DNA of 64,000 nucleotides from Fagopyrum homotropicum (GCA_033239125.1 BSWB01000008.1:16646001-16710000); one strand, 5' to 3'. Positions 50,662 to 61,784 are shown, counted from the first letter of the stretch. The notes: a model not told the origin generated them from the sequence alone. Made by a program: numbers and translations.

Positions 50662-52405
50662 TGTTCGCTCCAAACGGTGTGTGCAAGCTTTAAATTTATA
50701 ACCCTAGACTTAAGCTTAAAACAAGGATGCGAACCCGCAGTGTACGGGTCGTAGTAAAAAGCAAGAAATTCCAGGGGTCGATCACAGGGACTCGGTGAAA
50801 CAAAGTCAGTAACGGTAAGCTTCGTGAATACTAACCACAAAGAGCAATTAACACAATCAAAGATGAATAAGAAATCAATAAGCAAACATGCAATTCTAGG
50901 GATTAAAGCATCTAGTTGTGGTTCCAACTCAAGATCTAAAGATAAGCGGACAAAGCTGAGATTTTTGCAAGGGGAAGGTGTTACTAAAGTGGAGTAGATC
51001 ACCGGGTAAGTCTCACTACTCACTAATCCAAAACCGTAACTCCTATTACCGGGTAAGTCTCAAGGAATTAAGATAAAGAACTATTACCTCAAACTAACAC
51101 ACCATCTAAGGGAATAGAATCAACCTTTACCGGGTAAGTCTCAGGCTAACTCACAAAGATGGGATGGAAGCACACTCAAACCCCAATAAAGGATAAACCT
51201 TTATTACCTACACTTATGATCGTTGGTACACAAACTAAGGAATTACCGGATAAGTCTCATCCTAAGCTTGCTTTGAACCAGGAAAGGTGTAATAAGAATA
51301 GGATTTGGCGAACTCTAACACTTAACTCTCAGTTTAGGATCAGACAAGTCACCTCGGTCAGACGAATTCCACCCCGGCCGAGATGTTCATCGACTGAACG
51401 AGATGCTTAGGGTTAAGGTTAAAGACTCGAACTTTCAGGGTCCTACTGGAATCTAAGATTATTCTATCATTGTTTTTCCCACAACCTTCAGCCAATCACC
51501 CTAGAATCACACAAGGAAATTAGCCACTCATCATCATTATGAAAGTATTAAATATATGGAAAGAAGGTGAATATTTGAACAAGAAGAATTTAATGAAAAA
51601 GACTTCAATAACTGAATCAAATATCACAACAAAAGCGTTCCTTGGATAGCAAGCCAACAAGACAAGACAACGAGTGAGGGAATTAAAGACAATCTTACAA
51701 AACCCTCCAAAAAGCTATAAAAGCTATGATCTTCAATCTTCCTTCAACCTTCAAAAAGGTTCTTCGAAACTCCCAACTGGAGTACGGCTGCTGCGTGCTA
51801 TAAACCCTGATCGACGGTATAGCGTGATCATGGATTTGTGGAAATCTAACCCTTTTTATAGGAAAATAACCCTCCAAAGATAAAAATATCTTAGAAAGAT
51901 CTTTTCCCATAAAAATAGGTAAAATATAAGATCTTCTTCCTTCCAAGAGCCAAGCCCAAAAATATAAGATCACCTTCCAAAGATAAAAGATCTCAGCCAA
52001 GAATAAAATATTCTCGCCGCGTCCTAGGTGTTCGCCTCGGTCGAGTCGGCGTCTCTGGATCACCTCGGTCGAGATGAATCTCTGGTTAACCGAGGTGAGT
52101 CATAACTGAGTGTGAAATCTCTCAAAACTGGTCCAAAGTAAATCTTTAATCCATGGCTATGCTCCCTGGATGGTTCCTTATGCTCCTCAATGTAGCTCCA
52201 AATGACTCATGACTCCTTTTGCTCCTTTTTGATGCAAAACGTGCCATTTTACCTACAATTACAGCAAAACTAGGTGTAGACCTCGATTCCCGCAAAGGTA
52301 GATGAAATGGTAATATAATCACATATTATACATGCTAACATGCAGATTATTGAAGATAAAACGTCCAAACAAACCTCAAAATATAGACTATAATTCATGC
52401 TATCA
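50662..52405 (-). mobile_element. Athila-3 5' LTR (1744 bp)
   Basis: Nearly identical to 41213-42959. Differences noticed are an AATC loss near 50747, one extra A near 51884 and five single-base changes. Palindromes are at 51350-51403 and 52034-52098. Confidence 0.95.
51001..51259 (-). repeat. Four-copy ACCGGGTAAGTCTCA array, Athila-3 5' LTR
   Basis: Copies start at 51001, 51048, 51129 and 51245: steps 47, 81 and 116. The last has GGATAAG. Confidence 0.93.
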
Positions 52406-52410
52406 CAAAG

Positions 52411-53076
52411 GCTTCAAGAGCTGCTCTAAGTTGTCAACAATGGAAACCTCACTCAAAACCACTCAAATCTTACTAAAAAACTAAAATCTACACTAACCTC
52501 TCCCAAGAACACTCACAAGGGTGCTTGGAAGAGAAGCTACAACGGAAGAGTGTTGGACAAGAGCTAAAGGAAAGAGTAAAAAGGTGAGGAAGAAGATCCA
52601 AAATACAGCCTGCAACATCACTTAAGTACTTCCACAAAAGCAAGGGTCGGACAAAGGAATCGTGTGACAAGTGTCAAAGTTGTGCAAACAGAAACCACGG
52701 CCAAAATGATGAAATCACGGGCGTGGAAATGGCCTCTGGGCCGTGGTTCTGCACCAGAAGCCTTCCTTGGATCACCAAGTCATGAATTGGTGCAAGTCAT
52801 GCACCAATAAGGTCTTTTGTGTTGTCCTTTGCTCCTAGCTTGCTCCTTAAGGAGTCCGGATGTCTGCCACCACAAGTAATGATCCTCGAATGTATCGATT
52901 AAGTCCAAGAGCTCCCCAAAATACCTATAAAACCGACAAAAGCTCGTGTAGACGTCTATTTCGACAATATGGATGAACAAAGCGTAAAAGTCATGAACTA
53001 ATGCGGAAACATGCATGAATGTAAAGGAAAACTATCTAAAAGAGTGCCTAAACTAGTTTCATAAATCATATCAACA
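52411..53076 (-). mobile_element. Athila-2 5' LTR, right part
   Basis: It resumes GCTTCAAGAGCTGCTC from 41212 and ends ATCATATCAACA. It holds about 150 bp missing from the 3' LTR, including a palindrome block with CCACGG, TCACGGGCGTGG and CCGTGG (52692-52746). Confidence 0.92.
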
Positions 53077-53081
53077 GGATT

Positions 53082-55217
53082 CCCAACCATCAGGAATGGA
53101 TCCGATGCACCTCACATTGTTCCTGTATGGTCTGGGTATAGAGAACCTCTCAGTCTCATGTCAGAGCTGGGTAGTGATGTCACCGCCCATTATACATACA
53201 CTTGGGCCATAAAAATAATAAAGGTCGTCCTATGCAAGTTATAATTATTAAACAAACAACACACACCACTATCGTCATTCAGCTAACATCTAGAAACTAG
53301 CTAAGTAAGTCGCAAGGACTTACTGAATCAAATTCAACTCTCTTAATCTCAACTCGGTCTGCAACTGTAGAAACTCAATCGCCTGTATAAGAGGCAAGTG
53401 GATCAATATTGTACCCCCTTCTTAGAAGACTTCTAAGATACTCAAATCGATCAAAAGAAATCACTAAAATACCTCGTAAGGGTAAATGACCATTTTACCC
53501 TTGGTCCCGAAACTTTCGAAAATTCCATACTATTTGCCCATACTCTTCCTTGGAACTTAATTTCACAATCTAACTCTTAAGAGCAAAGTTTAGGTAGAAA
53601 CTAGAAGATTACTAAATTTCTTGACTTCCAAATAAGGTCACTAGTGTCCAACTTTGGCTTATGATACGAGCTTCAAATAAAAATATAAAGTTCTAAGAGA
53701 ATTATATAGGTCTTCTATGATATGAATGCCACTCATAGGAGCAAAGAACTCTCAAAAACACTCCACAACCACTTCTACACAATTCTCCAAAGTCAAGAAT
53801 CCTATACTTAGCCAAATTCATACTCTTCCCAAACTAAGCAACTACACTACTTTGGGATATGATAAATTCAAATCCGCCCGTTGGAAAATTCCCAAATTTT
53901 AGTACTCTAAACTATCCATATCCACCTATAACCTATCATAATTTCAAAGGTGGATGATCACTTTAAGACATCGAAAGTTACCCCTAAAGTCGACATATCG
54001 TCACCTGAATTCTGAACAAAAGGAGGTAAGAGATCCTAGGTTCGAGCCTCCTTGACAGTATTCCCTTCACTACAGTATCCTGGAGGTCCTAGGTTCGAAA
54101 CTTACGAACCACAAAATCACAAAGAAATCCCAAACTAGCCTGATGTCTCTGGATTCGAACTTAGGGTTGTAGATTACTAGGCTAACCCCTCTCTTTCCCA
54201 GTGCAAACAAAAACAGACGAATGAGACAACAAGACTTACCTACTGTGAATGGCTAAGACCAACAATGCACTCTGGGACATTCACCGGCTGCTACTCAGGT
54301 TCTCTATAGGCGGAGTTAGGGTGGGCGAGAAGGCTACGGTTTTTGCAGTGTACTGGAGCCACCCAAAGAAAAGTTCAGCAACCTTCTGAAGGTATGGAGT
54401 GAGAGATATTAAGGTTAGACTCACCTCGGCACTAACGTCGTCGACGGGAACCGACGAAGGAGGGATCATCCTATAGGGACGGATCAACGTGTCGGGCATT
54501 TGCTACGGTTTGTTGCGGCTCTTTGGGACTAGTTCGATTCGAAAGGGGCCTCCACTCTCTCGGTTTTCAACTGTGGGAGAGACACCCGGCTATGGGAGTT
54601 TAGGCGTGCAGATCGGTCGGAATACTTCCGGACTATGTGAGCTGAAGGTCGTTTGGCACGCAACAACGGTGATGGTGAGTAGACGGGACGGTTCTTAGGT
54701 TTAGAAGCGGTGAGCAGTGGTTTAGTAGTATAAGGAAGTCAAAAAATCCTCTATGGCTCGCAAAGGAAAGAATATATATCGGTTTGTAACTTCTCGAGCT
54801 AGGGTCAAGATCATAAAGGTAAGTATATATGGTGGAAAGATAAGTTGATTAGTCGGTTACTGCACGGAGACGGAAAGATGGACAAGCAGCATGATCTATT
54901 GTAGAAAGAGAGAGATTTGGTCTGTTGGCTGGGACGTGAAGTATGCAGGTGGGTGGCCCAACAGCCAGAGAGTGCCCGTTCTAGTAAGAGCTCTCCAATT
55001 TACACATGGGTCGGGTTAAGAAAGGGAACCAAAGGCCCAAATCTAAAAATTATACTAAGAATTAAATAGGGAATGTATCTTCTATATGAATAAGAACCCA
55101 TACAAATGCTAAATTGGTTTAATTGAAACCATCACCAAGATCGCGGTATGAACGATCGAGTTGGTCGAAAACCGGTTTGGCTCGGAAATAAACGGAATTA
55201 AAATTTCGGATATTACA
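53082..55217 (-). mobile_element. Minus-strand chromovirus 3' LTR, right part
   Basis: It continues the LTR from 24167. Landmarks in order: CATCAGGAATGGATCCGATG, GTGATGTCACCGCCC, a hairpin CTTAGAA-GAC-TTCTAAG at 53421-53437, TTACCCTTGGTCCCGAAAC, GC-rich DNA near 54290-54960, and the LTR start TGTAATATCCGAAATTTT at 55217. The ORFs 54281-54698 are noise. Confidence 0.85.
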
Positions 55218-57720
55218 TCAGTACCCCCTTAAAATAAGTTTCATCCCGAAACTTAGAACCTATAATTAATTAAATAGATAAAAAGAAAACACTAAAGGGA
55301 TTTTCTATAAAAAGAACTGGAGTATCAACTCTAACTTTCTAACATGCAAGAACCACACCATCCTCATAGTCAAGAAACATATGAAAACACCATTACTCAA
55401 ATCAATATCCAATCATGCAAGTTACACAAAACAACATCCGAGTACTAACTCGTCGATACTCAAGTAGCGGCTAACTCCACAAAGAACTCGGATAACTACG
55501 TCTAATGCTCTCCTTTGTCTCCCAAGTAGCATCATTGGTTCCTCGTCTAGACCACTGGAAACTCTACAAAAGTATGATCCGGCCCAACTATGAGATTCTT
55601 ATAGCTGATTACCTGTCTTGGGTCCTGTATGTATTCCGTTAACTGTTAAACGTGAACACTGAGGTTACACCCTCTAGGAGGGCTAAGAGTCTAGTCGATT
55701 AATAACTTTCCAATCTTCTTTAAGATCTCACAAGGTTACATTCCTCAACATCCTTTCAGATACTCTTGGTGACTTTCCAAAAATGACCACAATACTTTAC
55801 TCCTTTTATTAAATCCAATTGTTCCCGACTTTTCGGAAGATCCCGACAATCGCTTCTGAAACAATGAGTTAAGACATCTCTCGACACTTTACTAAGTGTC
55901 TAATGCTCTTTGTAAGACCACTCACTTGGTCTTGTCTCCCTAATATGACTCAGTCGGACTGTTCCTCAAATAATGACTCAACACCTACATCTTGTCAAGC
56001 CTTCACTTGATGAACCCTAATTTCACACTGTCAATGGAGGTTTTCATAAAGATCTCTAATTTTGTAACTTGAGGTCATAGATATAATAGCATTGAGTGTC
56101 CTGATCTATGGGTTATGGGCTCGCTGCGCTACCTTGAACAATATGTTGCTACCCATTACTCATAATGACGTCCTCCGTGAGTCAGGATGATTACAAGACT
56201 TTTGCCCATAAAACCTTTATAATAAAGTAAGGCCCTCTCCAACCGACCGTCATTCTAGGGATGATTCACTATAGTACAGTGAATGCTCGTACTCTAATCG
56301 TGTGTGTAGTGGATGTCCAAACCTCGAGAAAAATTGTCCGTATTTGTCGAAACTATGATCCTCGATCCCCATTGACTTTCACAATTGATCTAGGAACTCC
56401 TCATCAGAATAACGCACTGGTTACGCCTCCTTGGAGGGATTGGAACGTGTCGTCTTAGAATTTCTCGGAATTCACTTAGGTCTCATCAGAATTCTACCTA
56501 CTACTCGTCAGGACTACTCAATGTGGTTATCCTTCCACAATCCCTTTGACCTCTAACGTAGGGCACATCACGTTGACCTACAAGTCCTTACCTTGATCTA
56601 TTTACAATCTTGACATGGAGTTTTTTGTTTAACTCTAAATTCTCGAGGTGCAGTAGTAAGTCTACACCGAGACGATAAAACCAACCACATGGTGGTCTCT
56701 CATGCTTGTCTTGTGAACTTTTCTACTAGGTGACTCATCTTATAACATTTTCCTTCTCTAAATCGGTCTTTTACTGTCAATTGATCTTTACTACCCATTC
56801 GTGTTGGAACCTCATAGATTCCATGAAGGCATCCCCATCTCAATACTCTATTTAAATTTAGTGAGACCCGCCTTTTGATACATGACTTTCCTTCTCATAA
56901 ATCAAATTGTATAAGAAACATCATATGCATACGAGTTTCTCATAAATCAAATTTCTCGACTCGCATTTATGATGTTGTCCTTATTCTCATGTCGCTTTAC
57001 CATCTTCTAAATCCTTACCCCAAGTATGGTAATTAATTCCCTTTAAGCTTTCTAGTACAACCTTTATGGATTATGTTGATTAGATTTGTTGCTTTCATCA
57101 TTTCTTCTCTCATCAGTCGAGAGAAGACTCCAAGGTATACTATTCGTACACGGTTCCAAAACTACTCCTCCATCCATATATGACCGGTTCTCAAGATTGG
57201 CTATTAGAGTGCTACCATTTCTCAGTAACTCTTATATAAAGACTTTTTGGTAATCATCTTATTGGGGTGATACGGATCCGTATAACAACCTTCACACATT
57301 CAACCTTACTCTTTCTAAGGTTTGTTCCAGCAAGGATGTAGATTTCATCTACAATCACCTCACAACTCGGTAAGACATTTCACCAAGACATTAAATAATA
57401 CTTTCTATGTTTGTGCCGCCTCTATAATTCCAATTATTTTGTGTCACATCTTTAGTCACACGGGCTTCCTCTGTCAAGCTAGAAAATTGACCCTATTTTC
57501 CTCGAAAAAGCACCATCCATTTCATTGTGTGGGATGCTAAGTACTCTTTGTCTAGACTGACGTAGGATTTGGTCAAAATTATCTACTTCTTTTTATTCCT
57601 CTAGTTCTCCTTATATGAATCCATCTGTAAAATTTTCCTTAGTCAGTAGGTAAGCAACTGCTCACAACAATCCTCTTTATACCATTACTGATTGAAGGGG
57701 ACATTTCTGACCGTCAACTC
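55218..57720 (-). pseudogene. Decayed chromovirus interior (minus strand)
   Basis: Next to the LTR is the polypurine tract in antisense (TCAGTACCCCCTTAAAAT, 55218-55235) and the GTTTCATCCCGAAACTTAG segment found at 20855-20875. Then come the chromodomain (55441-55565) and a drifting integrase tail (to about 55790; ACCCTCTAGGAGGGC, AAGATCTCACAAGGTT). From about 55800 to 57720 no domain could be recognised by eye and no primer site precedes the next LTR, so deletions and heavy mutation are likely. The ORFs at 56261 and 57322 have no family features. Confidence 0.6.
55441..55565 (-). pseudogene. Chromodomain fragment
   Basis: Reverse complement matches 20575-20705 base by base with few changes (ACTAACTCGTCG, AAGTAGCGGCTAACTCCACA, CTCCCAAGTAGCATCATTGG), covering the EATWE...YPEFF end of the chromodomain. 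The frame is interrupted. Confidence 0.85.
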
Positions 57721-58724
57721 TGTAACACCCCAAGTTCTCAGAACTCGGAGAGCTACTGGTTATGACCTCACAATGGGTCCCGACCTTAGTTTGACAACAA
57801 CTTAACTAGATCTTACAACAAGGCCTAGATAAGGAAAACCAGAAATCATAAAATACGTTTGGCAATGTCATGAATGTGACCAGAAACACTAACAACCGGC
57901 AACAATAATATCTTACAGTCTAAGAACAAGAAAATGTCATAACTGAAAGACCAACATTATGAAAAGACTGCAACCCGTCCTATGATGTACGACACCCCGG
58001 CTGACCACTACCTTCCGGATCACTCGGCATCTGCTCTAACCAGTGGCGCGTCAAAACAACAATACAACAGTTAGCTAACTAACCAGATATAAGCAGAATA
58101 AGGATATCACAAACACACCCAAGCTAACATAAAACAATCATCATGTTGGCACACAAACCGGTTATTATCTAATAGTTTAAGTGATTCACTTTATTCCATT
58201 ATAAAGTTGTGGCACGAGAAATCTTAAGATTTCTCGCCTCCGTTTCGTATCCAACTTGGTGCAGGTCTAGCACACCTCCGCCGGTATCATTACTACAAAC
58301 CCAGTATGGACTAGTCCCTAAAGAAACTCCCAGCGCCCTCGGGCTAACTGAGCAGAATGCTACCGCCCGTTACTCTTAGGTCAAATGTATAGGTCGGTAG
58401 ATAATTAATACTAAGTACCACTATAAACACATCATTCAAAAAACACTATCATTATTCACACTCATATCTAGAAGATATCTAAGTAAGCCCAAAGGACTTA
58501 CTTGAATCAGGTCTCGACTCTCTTAATCACAACTCGATCAGTAACCGTAGAAACTCAATTGATTGTCATAGGAGGCAAATGAATTAGCACATTTACCATA
58601 TACTTAGAAGTCTATGACTTCTAAGATGTAAGAGCCTGCCAGAAAAGAAGTTACTAAAAGGCACATCGAAGGTAAAATGACCATTTTACTTGAAAACTCC
58701 ACCTTGATTAAAATAGTTTACAAG
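57721..58724 (-). mobile_element. Chromovirus LTR, 3' portion, minus strand
   Basis: It starts TGTAACACCCCAAGTTCT and follows the usual order: ACCTCACAATGGGTCCCGAC, GACAACAACTTAACTAGATC, GGCTGACCACTACCTTCCGG, and a hairpin CTTAGAAGTC-TAT-GACTTCTAAG at 58603-58625. It could be the 5' LTR of the same element as 23659-55217, but the two differ considerably, so they may be separate insertions. The copia LTR interrupts it near 58725; the rest would lie beyond the window. Confidence 0.75.
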
Positions 58725-58840
58725 TGTTGATGATGGAAGACATCACACAAATATAGCAATTGGATATACTAACAATGTACTTGATTATATTTCTAGATAT
58801 TTGGTTAGGTTTCAATTCAGTGCAGGTTTTATATCTAAGT

Positions 58841-58955
58841 ATCAAGGGCCTTGAAGTTGGATTCAAGAACAAAGGAAGATAACAAGTTCAAAAGGACAAA
58901 ATCAAGGAAGTTCAAAAGGACGAAATCAAGGGCCTTGAATTCAAAGGTGCACGGA
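58841..58955. repeat. CAAGGCCTTG palindromes in the copia LTR, upstream group
   Basis: ATCAAGGGCCTTGAAGTTGG and ATCAAGGGCCTTGAATTCAA, with AAATCAAGGAAGTTCAAAAG words between them. Confidence 0.88.
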
Positions 58956-59769
58956 ACAAAGGATTCAAAATAAATTGAAGATCTCCTTGGAAGATTCTGT
59001 AACAAGAAGATCTCATCAAACCAAAGATCTTATCAACTGAAGGAAGATCTCAACCGAAGATCTTAAACGAAGAATAGAGAATCTTTGATAGAAGATTTTC
59101 TAAACAATAAACGGCAAAAATATCTTCTCTCTATTCAACAGAAGACGAGAAGATCAAGGAGTAAAGGACTCGACGTGTTCGTAGGGGATGAAGACTTGCA
59201 AAAGTCTACCTTATGTCCAAACAAGAAAACGATCTTCATGGAAAAGAAGACTCATCTTCAACGGTCATCTCTACAAAGGCTAGAAGACCTTTCCATAGAA
59301 GAGTATAAATGAAGATGATGGCAAAGAAGGAAGATACATAAGCTTACACAGGAAAACATCTTTACATCCTCAAGCAACCTAATCATCTTCATTCGTTGTT
59401 TTTCTTTCTCTCATTCACGCAATAGCTTTATTCCCTTAGAGAGAAAAAACACTAGAGCTCCATTGGTAGATCTAAATAGTGTTATACTAGAGTGTGTGTT
59501 ACTCTGCGAAGTAACTAGGCTATTATAGCTAGGTTAAGAGTTGGAGCTAGATCGTAGCATTGGCTACAGTGAGAGAAGAAGGGGATTTCTTCTAGTTTGT
59601 ATCTAGGACTCTTTGAAGTTGATAATAGATAGTTAGATTCTACGGATATACCTTGGGACGGAGAGTAGGCTATTTAGAGCCGAACTTCGTAAACATATCC
59701 TCGTGTCAATCTTTTCAATTCCGCACCATATATACTTTACTGTGACTAACTTTATTTTGCAGGAGCACG

Positions 59770-59860
59770 AAGTCAAGGCCCTTGAAATCAAAGTTTCACT
59801 AGAAGCACATATAGACATCAAGGTCCTTGAAAGGAGTTTCAAGGCCTTGAGATTTGGTTT
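59770..59860. repeat. CAAGGCCTTG palindromes in the copia LTR, downstream group
   Basis: GTCAAGGCCCTTGAAATC, ATCAAGGTCCTTGAAAGG and a perfect TCAAGGCCTTGA at 59839-59850. Confidence 0.93.
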
Positions 59861-59940
59861 GCAAAAAGTTCCCATACTCTATTCAACCCTCCTTCTAGAG
59901 TATTGTTTATATTATTTATATCACCTACCGGTTCTTCAAT

Positions 59941-59951
59941 TGGTATTAGAG
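59941..59951 (+). promoter_or_regulatory. Primer-binding site, initiator-Met tRNA type
   Basis: TGGTATTAGAG lies two bases after the proposed LTR end, one mismatch to TGGTATCAGAG. Confidence 0.75.
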
Positions 59952-59993
59952 TTAGACTCACGTTTATTGATTTAACCATCAGTGAGACTAATC

Positions 59994-61235
59994 ATGAATC
60001 CTGTAGATGATGGTGGATTTGCTCAAGGAAGATCCTCATCCCGACCACCACTCTTCTGTGGCAACAACTTCGCTCATTGGAGAGCACTCATGCGTATGTT
60101 CATTATTGACCCGGATATGGAGCTTTGGAGCATTATTCAAAATGGACCTAAAGTTCCAATGACAATGGTTGAAGGTGTCCAAGTCCCAAAGAAGGAATCA
60201 GACTTCACACAGGCTGACTTGGACAGTGTGTCAAAGAATTACAAGGCAATGAATCTACTTTACTGTGGATTAGATGCTAATGAATTCAACCGCATCTCAT
60301 CATGCAAAAGTGCTAAAGAAATATGGGACAAGCTTGTTGTCACTTACGAAGGAACAAGTCAAGTCAGGGAAACAAAGATTAGCATCTTTCTCAGACAATA
60401 CGAGCTGTTCAAGATGAATCCAAATGAACCAGTCAAAGAAATGTTCACTAGATTCACTAAGATCGTGAACAATCTGGACTCACTTGGAAAGACCTTCACA
60501 AATGAAGAAAAAGTGAGAAAGGTTCTAAGAAGCTTACCTAAAGCCAAGTGGGGACCAAAGATGACTCCTATTGAAGAAGCTCAAAATCTCACTACTCTTC
60601 CTCTTGATGATCTAATTGGAAAACTCATTACACATGAAATGGTTCTTGGTGAAGAAGATGGAGAATTTCCATCCAACTCTAAGAATTTGGCATTAAAATC
60701 CAGAAGAGATGAGTTACCATCTAATGAAGAAGATAGTGATGATGATAATGAAGAAGATGCTCTCGCCATGATCTCTAAAGGTCTCGCAAGAATTCTCAAG
60801 TTAAAGAAACAATCTGCAAATCGAGAATTTCCACGAGCGTCAAAACCCCGAGATAAGTTTTCTAACTCTAATAAGAAAACAAAAGTACTGACTTGTTTTG
60901 AATGTGGTGAAACAGATCATTTGGTGAAGGATTGTCCACAAAAGAAGAGGACCAATTTCAAGAAAAATGATCGAAAGAAGAAAGCTATGGTTGTTTCATG
61001 GAGTGATTCAGAATCAACAAATGAATCAGAAGATGAAAAAGAACAAGCAAACTTGTGTCTTATGGCCGATCATGAAGATGACTCAAATTTGTACATCGAC
61101 AATATGGTAAGTACAATTTTGTCTCAACCTGAGATTGACCTTAAAAAATTCCTAAAAGATATTATCTTAAGTGATAAGGAACATAGAATAAGGATAAATT
61201 CTTTAAAAGAAAAGCTTCATGAACAAGATAAATAA
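59994..61235 (+). CDS. gag: Copia gag
   Basis: The start chosen is ATG 59994 (MNPVDDGGFAQG), with the next upstream Met at 59991 or 59982 also possible. The N-terminal part (PPLFCGNNFAHWRALMRMFI, MELWSIIQNGP, AKEIWDKLVVTYEGT, FRQYELFKM-like text, KVLRSLPKAKWGPKMTPIEEA) is the copia capsid domain (UBN2 type). An acidic stretch follows, then a zinc knuckle CFECGETDHLVKDC (CX2CX4HX4C) near residue 300 and a Lys-rich, acidic end. TAA at 61233-61235 closes the frame, but the same frame continues with more gag-like sequence, so this is a nonsense codon inside a longer polyprotein. Confidence 0.9.
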   Translation: MNPVDDGGFAQGRSSSRPPLFCGNNFAHWRALMRMFIIDPDMELWSIIQNGPKVPMTMVEGVQVPKKESDFTQADLDSVSKNYKAMNLLYCGLDANEFNRISSCKSAKEIWDKLVVTYEGTSQVRETKISIFLRQYELFKMNPNEPVKEMFTRFTKIVNNLDSLGKTFTNEEKVRKVLRSLPKAKWGPKMTPIEEAQNLTTLPLDDLIGKLITHEMVLGEEDGEFPSNSKNLALKSRRDELPSNEEDSDDDNEEDALAMISKGLARILKLKKQSANREFPRASKPRDKFSNSNKKTKVLTCFECGETDHLVKDCPQKKRTNFKKNDRKKKAMVVSWSDSESTNESEDEKEQANLCLMADHEDDSNLYIDNMVSTILSQPEIDLKKFLKDIILSDKEHRIRINSLKEKLHEQDK

Positions 61236-61784
61236 TTGAGTGAAAGGTCTCTAGAGATTGAAAATCTTAACACAGAAAAGGAAGATCTTGATGACAATAT
61301 CAAGGCCTTGGAATCAGAAAACCTAATTCTCAAGGACAACCTCTCTTCTCTACATCGAAACTATATCGATTTAGAGAAAGAGAAAGTTGATCTGTCTTTA
61401 ACGTGTCAAGACCAGAAGGCATCACTCATTAAGTTTACTCGTTCAAAAGCTAATCTGGAAAGAATGATGGGTGAACAACAATCTTCCCTTAACAAAAATG
61501 GTATAGGGTATCATAGGAACTTTCCTAGAAAACCTACCACCACTTTTGTTATGGTCAAAGGAAGCATTCATATGCCTACCTGCTTCTATTGTTGTAAAAA
61601 GGGTCATGTTAAGTTTACATGTCCTTATAGAAGAAATGATCCTTATATCATCAGAAACACCTATCCTTTATGTTTAAGGAAACAGGTCAAACAAATTTGG
61701 GTTCCTAAAGGTACTAGACCACCAAACATGATCAAACCTGAGTATGAACCAAAATATGCCATTTGGTCGACCCGGAAAGGTTGA
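61236..61784 (+). pseudogene. gag: Copia gag continuation: coiled coil and second zinc knuckle
   Basis: In frame after TAA 61233. The first 80 codons form a heptad-rich coiled coil (LEIENLNTEKEDLDDNIKAL, LILKDNLSSLHRNYIDLEK); a TCAAGGCCTTGG palindrome (61300-61311) is translated within it as IKAL. A second knuckle follows (CFYCCKKGHVKFTC), then a basic WVPKGTRPP segment. TGA at 61782-61784 ends the open piece. Confidence 0.85.

Larger units (their letters stand above)
41213..52405 (-). mobile_element. Athila-3: young Athila-like element lacking RT and RNase H, 11.2 kb
   Basis: LTRs of 1747 and 1744 bp differ by five substitutions and two small indels as read by eye. CAAAG is duplicated at 41208-41212 and 52406-52410. 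On the minus strand the order is tRNA-Asp site, gag, protease, a linker, integrase, a broken env-position ORF and a noncoding 3' region. RT and RNase H, expected between protease and integrase, are absent. It lies inside the right LTR of Athila-2, whose sequence continues exactly on both sides. Confidence 0.95.
24168..53076 (-). mobile_element. Athila-2: non-autonomous Athila-like element, twice interrupted
   Basis: The LTR ends are TGTTATGCTAGAG (24168) and ATCATATCAACA (53076), flanked by GGATT at 24163-24167 and 53077-53081. Removing Athila-1 (27409-38620) and Athila-3 (41213-52405) leaves an interior of about 3 kb (25836-27408 plus 38626-40092). That interior has a tRNA-Asp primer site, a gag coiled-coil stub, the conserved post-pol block and the conserved 3' noncoding region, but no protease, RT or integrase. 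It must have depended on enzymes from a related element. Confidence 0.9.
58725..59938 (+). mobile_element. Copia 5' LTR (about 1.2 kb)
   Basis: The proposed ends are TGTTGATGATGG and CGGTTCTTCA, the latter followed by a primer site. The start is less certain, since the 3' LTR is outside the window. It contains several TCAAGGCCTTGA-type palindromes (58842, 58928, 59773, 59817, 59839) and AAGATCT-rich repeats (58975-59090). Confidence 0.6.

Noticed and set aside
54281..54698. Two ORFs near 54.5 kb as host gene remnants
   Set aside because: They fall within the minus-strand chromovirus LTR at its GC-rich part, as in the other LTRs.
57322..57540. 72-codon ORF with Cys/His residues
   Set aside because: It lies in decayed element DNA, and residue spacing fits no zinc-finger family.
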